A stretch of 11,902 nt of DNA from Bacteroidota bacterium (GTDB taxonomy: Bacteria > Bacteroidota > Bacteroidia > Bacteroidales > PUMT01): assembly GCA_003556985.1 (NCBI GenBank), contig PWPZ01000041.1, forward strand, positions 1 to 11,902, in the 5' to 3' direction. The position numbers were made by a program, and so were the translations under genes. Shown here in pieces: positions 5,718 to 11,902 of this stretch (the first letter of the stretch is position 1; each line of letters starts with the position of its first letter). Under the pieces are notes generated by a model. That model did not search any database. It saw only the letters and a list, made by a program, of their open reading frames with translations, and had not been told where the DNA came from.

Positions 5718-5747
5718 ACCTCCTTACATAAAGTAAGCCCCTCAGGA

Positions 5748-5933
5748 TCACATTTTGTTTATTTCCTTTTTCAGCTCATCTTTTGATTTGCCGGTTTTTT
5801 CCTGCAGCTTGCCCAGAAGTTCATCTTCCTTACCTTCAACATAAGTCAGATCATCATCGGTCAGATTTGCATAATTTTGTTTGAGCTTGCCTTTAATTTG
5901 ATTCCAGTTTCCTTTAATTCTAAGATCATCCAT
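5748..5933 (-). CDS. csbD: CsbD family stress-response protein
   Basis: This is a 61-residue, highly charged soluble protein that is complete for the family. The N-terminus (MDDLRIKGNWNQIKGKLKQ) and the later DDDLTYVEGKEDELLGKLQEKTGKS motif are diagnostic of CsbD-like proteins, which fold as small helical bundles. In Bacillus subtilis csbD is part of the sigma-B general stress regulon; the molecular role is unknown. The ATG at 5933 fits the family start exactly. Its neighbours are a possible 51-residue ORF 30 bases upstream and the DUF5670-like remnant about 20-30 bases downstream, a typical cluster of small stress genes. Confidence 0.93.
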   Translation of the reverse strand: MDDLRIKGNWNQIKGKLKQNYANLTDDDLTYVEGKEDELLGKLQEKTGKSKDELKKEINKM

Positions 5934-5963
5934 AACTTTATAATTTAAATTTTTCGAGTAATA

Positions 5964-6119
5964 TCACTCTGGATTTATAGTATACAGGCTATAATCGCCG
6001 AAATTCATGCCAAGTTTATCGCGTTCTTCAACAAGGGGGCATTCATGGTTAGTATCAATCAGATTATCAGCAATATGAGTAGGGCCGGATAATGCCGTTA
6101 AAAACTTTCTTCCAATCAT
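5964..6119 (-). CDS. possible 51-residue ORF upstream of csbD
   Basis: An open frame runs from ATG 6119 to TGA 5964-5966 on the minus strand. The product starts MIGRKFLTALSGPTH, has a central acidic part (ECPLVEERDKLG) and ends YSLYTINPE. It has no membrane helix or signal peptide, and one cysteine. The composition looks like normal protein and the frame ends 30 bases before the csbD start, so a csbD-linked gene is possible. Against it, there is no clear ribosome binding site or TAnnTTTG promoter directly upstream, and I recognise no family. This is the most coding-like part of an otherwise gene-free 400 bases. Confidence 0.35.
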   Translation of the reverse strand: MIGRKFLTALSGPTHIADNLIDTNHECPLVEERDKLGMNFGDYSLYTINPE

Positions 6120-6135
6120 CTTAGTACTCAAAACC

Positions 6136-6194
6136 GGGTAAAAAGTCTACAGTTTTCCTCCTGCCCCTAAGTCACCTGGTCCGGTTTTTTACCC
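6136..6194. repeat. inverted repeat in the csbD / YihY divergent region
   Basis: GGGTAAAAA (6136-6144) is complementary to TTTTTACCC (6186-6194), and the overlapping AAAACCGG (near 6130-6137) to CCGGTTTT (6181-6188). This gives two mutually exclusive pairings across a loop of about 41 bases. Such alternative pairing can occur in regulatory leaders, but no riboswitch family is recognised and chance is possible for A/T-rich arms. Confidence 0.35.
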
Positions 6195-6333
6195 TGTTTT
6201 GTAAGAATTCCAAACCAGGCAGATCATTATTAACAGTTAAAACGGGATTATTCGAAATGCTTTACAGGATCGGTCCCAAAAGGTTCATTAATGGTATTGT
6301 TTTTGATTTTTAGGGATTGCCTGAAATCCTTTT

Positions 6334-7242
6334 ATGAAGAAATATCTTCTTGCTGTACGCAAAATTGTTGTTCGCTCCTTTAATCAGTACAAAAAGGATG
6401 ATCCCGTCAAATTGGCGGGAACTACGGCATTTTTTACCATTTTTGCCATTGCTCCCATTTTCATAATAATTACATCCCTTCTGGGTATCATACTTGGAGA
6501 GGAAGAAATCACCCGGAGGATCTATAATGAAATTGAATTGACTATAGGAGAAGATGGATCGGAATTCATTGAAACTATTGTTGAGAATTTCCGGGAAACC
6601 GACAGGAATATGCTGGGAACGATAATAGGTCTGGTAGTTTTCCTGATTGCATCCACAACATTCTTTACGATCCTTCAAAATTCACTTAACTTCATTTGGA
6701 GGGTAAGGGCAAAACCCAAGAGCAACGTTTTAAAGGCACTTAAAGACAGGCTGCTCTCATTCGGCCTGATACTAAGTATAGGCTTTATACTATTGGTATT
6801 ATTAATTGTTGATGCAGCATTATCATTTTTTGGTGATTTCCTCGCCGGGTATATTGACGAATACGCGATGATACTGATAAAGGTGATCAATATAATTCTT
6901 TTATTCGGGGTGCTGACACTGATTTTTGCCCTTATTTACAGGTATTTGCCTGATACCCGGATCAGGTGGAATGTAACCTGGGTTGGGGCAATATTAACTG
7001 CAGTACTTTTTGTGGCCGGAAGGTATGTGATCGGCCTGATACTTGGAATAGCCGACATAGGAGTAATGTACGGTGCTGCCGGTTCGGTTGTAATATTCCT
7101 GCTATGGGTCTTTTATTCTTCCATTATTTTGTTTTTTGGCGCAGAGATAACACGGCAATATGCCATTTATTTCGAGTATGACATTAAACCTAAAGACTAT
7201 GCCGTGAGGATCGAAATAAGCGAAAAGGATGAAGGGGAATAA
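6334..7242 (+). CDS. YihY/BrkB family integral membrane protein
   Basis: The protein has 302 residues with an ATG start. The YihY/virulence factor BrkB family comprises inner-membrane proteins of uncertain function, once mislabelled as ribonuclease BN. Six hydrophobic helices are visible at about residues 31-54, 93-115, 141-168, 178-203, 213-237 and 248-271. Family motifs are present: DDPVKLAGTTAFFTIFAIAPIF after the amphipathic N-terminus, TTFFTILQNSLNFIWRV before helix 3, YRYLPDTRIRWNVTWVGAILTA, and the C-terminal YGAAGSVVIFLLWVFYSS with GAEITRQYA. A charged tail (about 280-302) is cytoplasmic by the usual topology. It is monocistronic and convergent with the NUDIX gene. The family call is firm; transport substrate and physiological role are unknown. 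Confidence 0.93.
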   Translation: MKKYLLAVRKIVVRSFNQYKKDDPVKLAGTTAFFTIFAIAPIFIIITSLLGIILGEEEITRRIYNEIELTIGEDGSEFIETIVENFRETDRNMLGTIIGLVVFLIASTTFFTILQNSLNFIWRVRAKPKSNVLKALKDRLLSFGLILSIGFILLVLLIVDAALSFFGDFLAGYIDEYAMILIKVINIILLFGVLTLIFALIYRYLPDTRIRWNVTWVGAILTAVLFVAGRYVIGLILGIADIGVMYGAAGSVVIFLLWVFYSSIILFFGAEITRQYAIYFEYDIKPKDYAVRIEISEKDEGE

Positions 7243-7283
7243 GATATCCGGCAATCGGGCAGAATTTTTTGATTCGGATTTCC

Positions 7284-7299
7284 GGCATACCGGTATGCC
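7284..7299. repeat. perfect 16-base palindrome between convergent genes
   Basis: GGCATACCGGTATGCC reads the same on both strands. It lies 42 bases after the YihY stop and about 70 bases before the NUDIX stop. A perfect 16-base palindrome without a loop is more like a dimeric protein site than a terminator hairpin, although a short-loop hairpin could act on transcripts from both sides. The same gap is bracketed by AGATATCC (7242-7249) and GGATATCT (7352-7359). Confidence 0.5.
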
Positions 7300-7367
7300 T
7301 CCCGCCACCTTAATACCTGAAAAATAATGCAGTCTCCCGAACTTACAGAAAGGATATCTGCGAATAA

Positions 7368-7844
7368 CTAACCAGTCCAGATTTCCCTGTTCTTTATAAG
7401 CAATCCTGCAACATGTTTATCGACCGGAAAACTCAGGTCAGATATTTTAAGCTTATCCAGGCTTTTCCATCTAAAAGACTGGCTGCCATCCGTTTCGCGG
7501 TCAAAATCAAATGGCTTGACGGAAACAGGGAATGACAGGGTATCTTTTAATCTTATCCGGTAATAGATACTTATAAGTTGAAGGTTCTCGAAAAACATTG
7601 CTTTCTGATAAAAACCGGTGGTATAGAAATGATCTGTGATCTCTGCAGGCTGGCCAAATTCCTCGAGTGCCTCCCGCCGCAGACAATCCTCCGGACCTTC
7701 ACCAAACTTTAGTCCGCCGCCGGGGAATTTTGTCATTTGCATGTTGTATCTGTATTCATCACTCAGCAGTATTTCCTGTCTGTCACTTATCAGCAGTCCG
7801 TAAACCCTGATTGTGAACCGGCCTTTAGGGCTTGCTTTATGCAT
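7368..7844 (-). CDS. NUDIX hydrolase
   Basis: From the ATG at 7844 (MHKASPKGRF) the protein has 158 residues; a TTG three codons upstream would add only three residues and is less likely. NUDIX enzymes cleave nucleoside diphosphate-linked compounds using a metal bound by the Nudix box GX5EX7REUXEEXGU. Here the box reads GGLKFGEGPEDCLRREALEE followed by FG, so all catalytic positions (the RE and EE glutamates) are intact, and only the last hydrophobic position is Q. The family N-terminus RFTIRVYGLLISD precedes it, and a C-terminal RWKSLDKL segment follows, as in MutT/ADP-ribose-type members. The substrate cannot be predicted. It lies 107 bases downstream of miaA, so it may have its own promoter or be the last gene of that operon. 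Confidence 0.9.
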   Translation of the reverse strand: MHKASPKGRFTIRVYGLLISDRQEILLSDEYRYNMQMTKFPGGGLKFGEGPEDCLRREALEEFGQPAEITDHFYTTGFYQKAMFFENLQLISIYYRIRLKDTLSFPVSVKPFDFDRETDGSQSFRWKSLDKLKISDLSFPVDKHVAGLLIKNREIWTG

Positions 7845-7951
7845 TTTTATCAAGTATTATAGTTAGCAAATTGTTTAACAATGGTTAAAATTCCTGAACC
7901 ACTCATTTTTCTTGTCAACCGTGGACCGGGAGTAGCATGGCACATGGATCA

Positions 7952-8893
7952 TCAAGCCCCACTGCCTGTATGTTTTTCTATACAGGCTATTATACCTCTG
8001 CGGTCGGCAGGATTGAACCAATCGATTTCCGGGTCTCTTGCCAGCCAGGTGAGTTGTCGTTTAGCATAACGGCGGCTGTTACGCTTTATAAGCTCAATGG
8101 CCTTTTCAAGACTGACGGCTCCCTCAAAATAGCTGAAAAGTTCTTTGTATCCAACTGTATTCAGGGCATTCAGATGCCTGAACCTGAAGAGGTCTTTTGC
8201 TTCTTCCAGCAGTCCCTGTTCCATCATCTCGTCGACCCGTTTGTTAATTTTTTCATATAGCTCTTGTCGATCCATGGTAAGACCTATTTTCACGATACCG
8301 AAATTTCTTTCTTTTCTTTTCCTGTGCAGGAATGTAGAATAGGGTTTGCCGGTCATAATGCTTATTTCCACAGCTTTCAGTATCCGGTTCGGATTTTTCA
8401 GATCTACGGTCTTATAATGGGCGGGGTCCAATTGTTTAAGTAGCTGGCGCAACCAGGTAATTCCCCTGGAGTGATATTTTGCTGCAAGGTCTTTTCGCAA
8501 TACAGGATCGACGGCAGGCAGATCATCAATTCCCCTGGTTACGGCATCTATATAAAGGCCTGAACCTCCGGCCATAAAAACAAGCCTGGTTTTATTAAAT
8601 ATCTCCTCAAGCAGGGCAAGGACTTCGGCCTCAAACATACTTGCGTTATAATAATCGTGGATAGACAGGTTGCCTATAAAATAATGCTTTACCCTTTCCA
8701 GCTCATCAGCTGCGGGTACGGCAGTACCCGTTTTCATTTCCCTGTACATCTGGCGGGAATCGGCCGATATTACGGGAGCTTTATATTGTTCGGCCAGGCG
8801 GGTGCAAATGCGGGTTTTTCCGACTCCTGTAGGTCCTGTTATTACTACCAGACAGGGCCGGGATTCCTTATCTGCCCGAAGATTATCCTTCAT
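7952..8893 (-). CDS. miaA: tRNA dimethylallyltransferase
   Basis: MiaA transfers a dimethylallyl group from DMAPP to N6 of adenosine 37 in tRNAs reading codons that begin with U. The ATG at 8893 gives 313 residues, normal for the family; a TTG one codon earlier is less likely. Key features are the P-loop GPTGVGKT at 20-27, DSRQMYREMKTGTA from about 45 for tRNA/DMAPP binding, KHYFIGNLSIHDYYNASMFE, the AGGSGLYIDAVTRGIDDLP segment, NPNRILKAVEI, and the C-terminal TVGYKELFSYFEG and RRYAKRQLTWLARD motifs. Everything expected is intact. The start lies four bases after the stop of the pRiA4b-like gene, suggesting translational coupling within the same operon. Confidence 0.97.
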   Translation of the reverse strand: MKDNLRADKESRPCLVVITGPTGVGKTRICTRLAEQYKAPVISADSRQMYREMKTGTAVPAADELERVKHYFIGNLSIHDYYNASMFEAEVLALLEEIFNKTRLVFMAGGSGLYIDAVTRGIDDLPAVDPVLRKDLAAKYHSRGITWLRQLLKQLDPAHYKTVDLKNPNRILKAVEISIMTGKPYSTFLHRKRKERNFGIVKIGLTMDRQELYEKINKRVDEMMEQGLLEEAKDLFRFRHLNALNTVGYKELFSYFEGAVSLEKAIELIKRNSRRYAKRQLTWLARDPEIDWFNPADRRGIIACIEKHTGSGA

Positions 8894-8897
8894 CAAA

Positions 8898-9335
8898 TCA
8901 GTTATCGGGTTTATCAGGGGTTTGTATTGTAATTTGTTCGGGAGGGTTACCCTTTCCGGCGATACAGCGGGGATAGGTTAAATTTTCCCCGGGTTGTGTT
9001 ATTGAAGTAAGCTCAATAAAGAATGCCCGGTCGGAGAAAAAGTCAAAGACATATAGAAGACGCCGGCTTTTTTGGGAAATCAATTCGCAAAGTTGTGTTC
9101 TTTCCATTACTATTACCGGGGTGAAGGTGTCTTCCGTCATATCAGTCAAATTTATTTCAAGACCTTTTTCCCATTTGTTGCTGGCAAGGAAAAAGGATGC
9201 CAGTTGATTTTTATCGTAACCAAGCTCATTTTGGATTGCAACATGAAAATCATAAAAGGTCTGATCATCCCTGATTTCAAAATCCCTGTAAAAGGGTTCA
9301 TTTCCCGTACCGATAATTCTGAATCTGAAAATCAT
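8898..9335 (-). CDS. plasmid pRiA4b ORF-3-like family protein
   Basis: This 145-residue protein starts at ATG 9335. It belongs to the pRiA4b ORF-3 / IS1096 TnpR-like family, small soluble proteins of unknown biochemical role. The name comes from a plasmid ORF and does not itself imply mobility. The typical start YRFRI-like beta strand (MIFRFRIIGTGNEPFYRDFEI), then DDQTFYDFHVAIQNELGYD, FFLASNKWEKGLEI and a later VFDFFSDRAFFIEL segment match the family pattern. The C-terminal tail (PPEQITIQTPDKPDN) is polar and probably disordered. It sits six bases after the acyl-CoA reductase gene and four before miaA, so it is an operon member rather than a mobile passenger. There are no transposase genes or inverted repeats around it. 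Confidence 0.82.
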   Translation of the reverse strand: MIFRFRIIGTGNEPFYRDFEIRDDQTFYDFHVAIQNELGYDKNQLASFFLASNKWEKGLEINLTDMTEDTFTPVIVMERTQLCELISQKSRRLLYVFDFFSDRAFFIELTSITQPGENLTYPRCIAGKGNPPEQITIQTPDKPDN

Positions 9336-9341
9336 AAGCCA

Positions 9342-10421
9342 TTAAAGCTTTAATAAGAATTCCATGGTATCTGTATTGTCGGCATATTCATCAAGATCAG
9401 GTTCCTGTGTTTTACCAAAAGGAATGATATTTTCCGCCAGACCCGGTTTGCCGGCCAGACATTGCAGCTTTTCAATCTCTCTGCCGGCAATTTCAAGGGC
9501 TTCGGAGGTGTTACCGGTCCTCTGGTAGTTAATAACCGAAATAGGTGAGGCAAATGAATTCTCTTCCCTTAAGATAAGGAACCCGGTGTCAAGATGCGGA
9601 ATCTGATCAATGAGATGAAGTGCTCTCTGATATTCATAGTTATTGGCCCACTGGTTGTGATCGGCATAATGCCTGTAGGTTTCGAATGTTTCAATCATAC
9701 TTGAGAAATCATAGTCGACCGGTATAAATAACCTGGAAACATTCCGGCATCCGAGTCCGAAATACCTGAAAATATCATCAGCCAGTTGCCGGAGCTCCTG
9801 CGGCGATTCCGAGCCATCCAGAATTGCTGCTGAATTACGGTTTTTCCTGATAATATTGGGATATTTTCCGAAATAGTACTCAAAGTACCTGGAAGTATTG
9901 TCTCCTCCGGTGGCGATAACTGCATTGAAATTTTTGAGCCGGCCTTCCTCAAATCTTATCCTGCCGGCAAAATCACCGTAAAGAAATCCGAGCACTTCAC
10001 CGATCATTACCGGAAGGTGCTCATCCTTGACTGACAATTTTGCAAGAAGATTATGACCGGAAATCAAAACACACATTATATCATGAAACCCTACCAGCGG
10101 GATGTTACCTGCCATTATAACGGCAACTGTTGCGGGTTTTTTCCGGGCAGCAGGCAAATTATAACGGCTGAGCCAGTCGGCAAGTTTTTCAGGACTCAAT
10201 GATTTTCCAATACTGCCCAGTGCAAGACGCACATTATTTTCTGTGAACCATGGATTATGGATGTGACTGCTTTCAATCACTCTCTCAAATTGCTGGAAGA
10301 ACTTTAGGTTGAGTTCTTCCAGCCATGATTCTGAATGCCTGGTTGGCTTTTCCGGGTTACTGAATTGCTGCAGAAAAATCCCCAGCCGGGTAAAGGTTCG
10401 TATTAGCTCTTCCTTCATCAT
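9342..10421 (-). CDS. acyl-CoA reductase (LuxC-like, aldehyde dehydrogenase superfamily)
   Basis: The protein has 359 residues; two consecutive ATG codons at 10421 and 10418 give equivalent starts. LuxC-type enzymes reduce acyl-CoA or acyl-enzyme thioesters to aldehydes with NAD(P)H; the Bacteroidota branch is not tied to luminescence and its physiological substrate is unknown. Visible motifs are VIMAGNIPLVGFHD at about 101-114, SGHNLLAKLSVKDEHLP, IATGGDNTSRYFEYYFG at about 169-185, and GLGCRNVSRLF with the likely catalytic cysteine C225. The length is normal for the shorter non-luminous members. It heads or continues an operon with the pRiA4b-like gene and miaA downstream and DUF4190/DUF2752 genes upstream (33-base gap). 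Confidence 0.88.
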   Translation of the reverse strand: MMKEELIRTFTRLGIFLQQFSNPEKPTRHSESWLEELNLKFFQQFERVIESSHIHNPWFTENNVRLALGSIGKSLSPEKLADWLSRYNLPAARKKPATVAVIMAGNIPLVGFHDIMCVLISGHNLLAKLSVKDEHLPVMIGEVLGFLYGDFAGRIRFEEGRLKNFNAVIATGGDNTSRYFEYYFGKYPNIIRKNRNSAAILDGSESPQELRQLADDIFRYFGLGCRNVSRLFIPVDYDFSSMIETFETYRHYADHNQWANNYEYQRALHLIDQIPHLDTGFLILREENSFASPISVINYQRTGNTSEALEIAGREIEKLQCLAGKPGLAENIIPFGKTQEPDLDEYADNTDTMEFLLKL

Positions 10422-10454
10422 AAATTATCAAGTCTGGCAACCCTATAAGACAAA

Positions 10455-10832
10455 TTAATAATTTCTGAAAATATCTTCCAGGGGAAGGAACGGTAAAACG
10501 CTGGTTCCTATAATGAGTCCGATCACAATAAGAAGGACGTACAATCCTGACAAAATTGTTCCTATTAAAGCACAAACGTATCCGGCGTTAAGGTTTTTAT
10601 AGGAGGAAACAGAATACCTGTTGGGATCTTCACTGTAGAGTTTTTTTGATTTGGAACCCAGTATCAGTCCAACAACACCCAGTATCAATCCTATAAACCC
10701 CAAACACCAGCAAAAGATAATTGAAAGGATACCCACAACAAGCACAGCGGTTGCATTGGGAACCGGTTCTTTTATAAGTTCTTTTTCTGCATGAGAGAGG
10801 TTTTTTTCGGGAGGAATAGTTGTTTCACTCAT
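10455..10832 (-). CDS. DUF4190 (CCC-motif) small membrane protein
   Basis: The protein has 125 residues from ATG 10832. A polar N-terminal segment of about 26 residues leads to two glycine-rich hydrophobic hairpins, at about 27-57 (AVLVVGILSIIFCWCLGFIGLILGVVGLILG) split by a CWC motif, and at about 83-113. Between them lies a basic loop with SSYKNLNAGYVCALIG. This is the layout of DUF4190 or CCC-motif membrane proteins, common in Bacteroidota and of unknown function. It lies 12 bases after the DUF2752 gene, and this pairing is frequently seen in Bacteroidota. The membrane pairing suggests they act together, but there is no direct evidence. Confidence 0.85.
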   Translation of the reverse strand: MSETTIPPEKNLSHAEKELIKEPVPNATAVLVVGILSIIFCWCLGFIGLILGVVGLILGSKSKKLYSEDPNRYSVSSYKNLNAGYVCALIGTILSGLYVLLIVIGLIIGTSVLPFLPLEDIFRNY

Positions 10833-10844
10833 AACTTAAAATTT

Positions 10845-11147
10845 TTAGGGGGTTAATATCCTATAAATATAGTGTAAAACCATAATACCGGCATTAATTA
10901 TAAATATTATTTTAAGCATCAGGGCTCCTTTCTCCAGTTTGAAGATCAGATGGATAAAAAGAAGCAAAACAAGCAGGATAGTGGTAAACAAAGCCGGATA
11001 GAGGATTAGTGATTCGGCAATATTTCCTCTGAGCAGCTCAATAAATGATCTCTGCATCCCGCATCCCGGGCATTCAATACCGATGAATGCCTTATAAAAA
11101 CAGGGTTGCGCAATCGATTCCAGCCAGCTGGTGAGTTTTTCGAGCAA
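10845..11147 (-). CDS. DUF2752 membrane protein
   Basis: The 100-residue frame starts at TTG 11147; upstream the frame is closed by a stop 24 bases before, and no ATG lies in between, so TTG (MLEKLTSW) is the best available start. The family hallmark is CPGCGMQRSF at residues 26-35, with C26 and C29 forming a CxxC-like pair after the hydrophobic segment FYKAFIGIE. Two further hydrophobic segments lie at about 47-69 and 76-96. DUF2752 is of unknown function; a metal or redox role of the CPxCG motif is only a possibility. It is followed after 12 bases by the DUF4190 gene. Confidence 0.87.
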   Translation of the reverse strand: MLEKLTSWLESIAQPCFYKAFIGIECPGCGMQRSFIELLRGNIAESLILYPALFTTILLVLLLFIHLIFKLEKGALMLKIIFIINAGIMVLHYIYRILTP

Positions 11148-11183
11148 TATTTTGTTTTTACCGGAAAATTAAATAATCGGGAT

Positions 11184-11213
11184 CAGAAAAAAAAGCTACA
11201 AGGTTTTTTTCTG
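11184..11213. terminator. candidate terminator hairpin downstream of the TonB-C gene
   Basis: CAGAAAAAAA (11184-11193) pairs perfectly with TTTTTTTCTG (11204-11213) across a 10-base loop. The stem can extend to GAT/ATC with one bulge. The hairpin itself provides a T-rich arm on either strand. It lies between the TonB-C gene end and the DUF2752 start, where it could end the TonB-C transcript. The stem is mostly A-T pairs, so it may be weak. Confidence 0.45.
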
Positions 11214-11304
11214 TATCTGACTGAAGCTCGCGTGATTCAGATTCCTGGAAGTTTACCGCCAATAGTCTTTGGAGTGCGACAATATTCCGTTAAACTTTGT
11301 CCTG

Positions 11305-11902
11305 TCAACCCTCACGAAGTACAAAATTTATCGGGAAGGTGAAGGCTACATCAACAGCCTGGCCTCTTTGCCTGCCCGGATTCCACGAAGGGGAGGACAT
11401 TACTACCCTGATTGCTTCCCGGTCCAGCGCCGAATCGACACCTCTCACAATACGGGCATCTGCCACACTTCCGTCGGATTTTACTACAAACTGTACAAAT
11501 ACCCTGCCCTGGATACCATTTTGTGCAGCAGTTTGCGGATAGCGAAGGTTCTCGGCAATGTATCGCCGGAAAGCATCCTGACCTCCGGATTGAAAATCGG
11601 GCATTTCTTCGACTATGAAGAATATTTCCGATACTTCATTTTCCGGTGTCGTTGATCCGGACTGAGCAGGATTATCAGGAATACCGGTGGCGGCTTGATT
11701 TGAGCTGTCATCAGTGGCTGTGGAGTATGAAGAGGGGGCAGCCAAACCTTCAGAGGCATCCGGGACAGGACCTGCTGAAAGCTCATATTCTTCGTTGTTC
11801 ACCCGATTTGTTGAAGAGAGGGAGTTGCCGGGAACTGCAACCCCGGCAATTTTGTCGCCTGGCTCCGGGAGTTCGTCATCAACTTTGGTACACATGAAAA
11901 CA
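11305..11902 (-). CDS. TonB C-terminal domain protein (5' end beyond the window)
   Basis: The frame remains open to the window edge (reading VF before the first visible methionine, ATG 11895), so the true N-terminus may lie outside. A linker of roughly 90 residues rich in S, T, P, N and acidic residues leads to SEIFFIVEEMPDFQSGG and then a complete TonB_C domain: FRRYIAENLRYPQTAAQNGIQ, GRVFVQFVVKSDGSVADARIVRG, and SWNPGRQRGQAVDVAFTFPI. TonB links the proton-motive force to outer-membrane receptors. The residues before the linker (VFMCTKVDD) could be a lipobox-like or membrane end. In Bacteroidota such TonB_C tails with a VEEMP box occur both in TonB proteins and at the end of M56 (BlaR1-like) peptidases, so either is possible. 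Confidence 0.85.
   Translation of the reverse strand, partial: VFMCTKVDDELPEPGDKIAGVAVPGNSLSSTNRVNNEEYELSAGPVPDASEGLAAPSSYSTATDDSSNQAATGIPDNPAQSGSTTPENEVSEIFFIVEEMPDFQSGGQDAFRRYIAENLRYPQTAAQNGIQGRVFVQFVVKSDGSVADARIVRGVDSALDREAIRVVMSSPSWNPGRQRGQAVDVAFTFPINFVLREG

Larger units (their letters stand above)
5934..6333. other. 400-base gap between csbD and the YihY gene
   Basis: This divergent intergenic region must hold the promoters for csbD (minus) and the YihY/BrkB gene (plus). It contains the possible 51-residue minus-strand ORF at 5964-6119 and an inverted repeat at 6136-6194. No exact Bacteroidota -7 box was found near either start. A run of T residues (about 6299-6311) lies close to the YihY start. 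Nothing else is recognisable. Confidence 0.5.

Noticed and set aside
6045..6064. Apparent third, partial copy of the 30-base repeat on the opposite strand (TCATGGTTAGTATCAATCAG)
   Set aside because: It requires an insertion/deletion to align and lies inside the possible 51-residue ORF; similarity is within chance for AT-rich DNA.
7242..7359. AGATATCC / GGATATCT as terminal inverted repeats of a small inserted element
   Set aside because: Only eight bases each, no flanking target duplication is visible, and the left arm overlaps the YihY stop codon.
8898..9335. pRiA4b ORF-3-like gene as a sign of a plasmid or transposon insertion
   Set aside because: No transposase, integrase or inverted repeats flank it, and it is tightly packed between housekeeping-type genes on the same strand.
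9072..9353. Plus-strand open frame opposite the pRiA4b-like gene
   Set aside because: Translation lacks any motif, and the minus strand encodes a recognisable family with tight operon spacing.

Overview
The window looks like a chromosomal segment of a free-living or gut member of the Bacteroidota, probably order Bacteroidales or Marinilabiliales. Supporting signs are the families present (DUF4199, DUF4190, DUF2752, the Bacteroidota-type acyl-CoA reductase, a YciO-like protein and a TonB_C tail of the kind fused to M56 peptidases). Most genes also lack strong Shine-Dalgarno sequences, and a TTG-N19-TAnnTTTG promoter precedes the SRP RNA gene. There are no tRNA or rRNA genes, insertion sequences, CRISPR arrays or phage genes. 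Most of the window is ordinary housekeeping and envelope DNA.

Layout. Positions 1-384 (+) hold the C-terminal part of a TrkH-type potassium transporter. It converges on a minus-strand pair, a transaldolase-family enzyme (1051-1707) followed by a YciO-like protein (425-1039). The SRP RNA gene (about 1813-1911, minus) follows, with its promoter diverging from a plus-strand cluster: a DUF4199 membrane protein, a membrane-anchored GT2 glycosyltransferase and a GT4-type glycosyltransferase. The GT4 coding frame continues far upstream of its first usable start codon, up to the GT2 stop codon.

Positions 4834-6119 (minus) form a region of very small genes of general-stress type: a possible 51-residue ORF, a CsbD protein, a frameshifted lmo0937/DUF5670-like remnant not previously delimited here, a small lipoprotein and a two-helix membrane protein. 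About 340 bases of AT-rich DNA with two long inverted repeats split this region. One of these repeats overlaps a 30-base sequence that also occurs upstream of the transaldolase gene.

A YihY/BrkB membrane protein (6334-7242, +) converges on a minus-strand block that continues to the right edge. In transcription order the block is a partial TonB-C protein, DUF2752, DUF4190, acyl-CoA reductase (LuxC-like), a pRiA4b ORF-3-like protein, miaA and a NUDIX hydrolase. The stretch from DUF2752 to miaA has gaps of only 4-33 bases and is probably one operon.

I see no clear evidence of an undescribed multi-gene system. The observations most worth checking are the start-less GT4 frame, the degraded DUF5670 gene, and the repeat plus hairpin elements around the stress genes.
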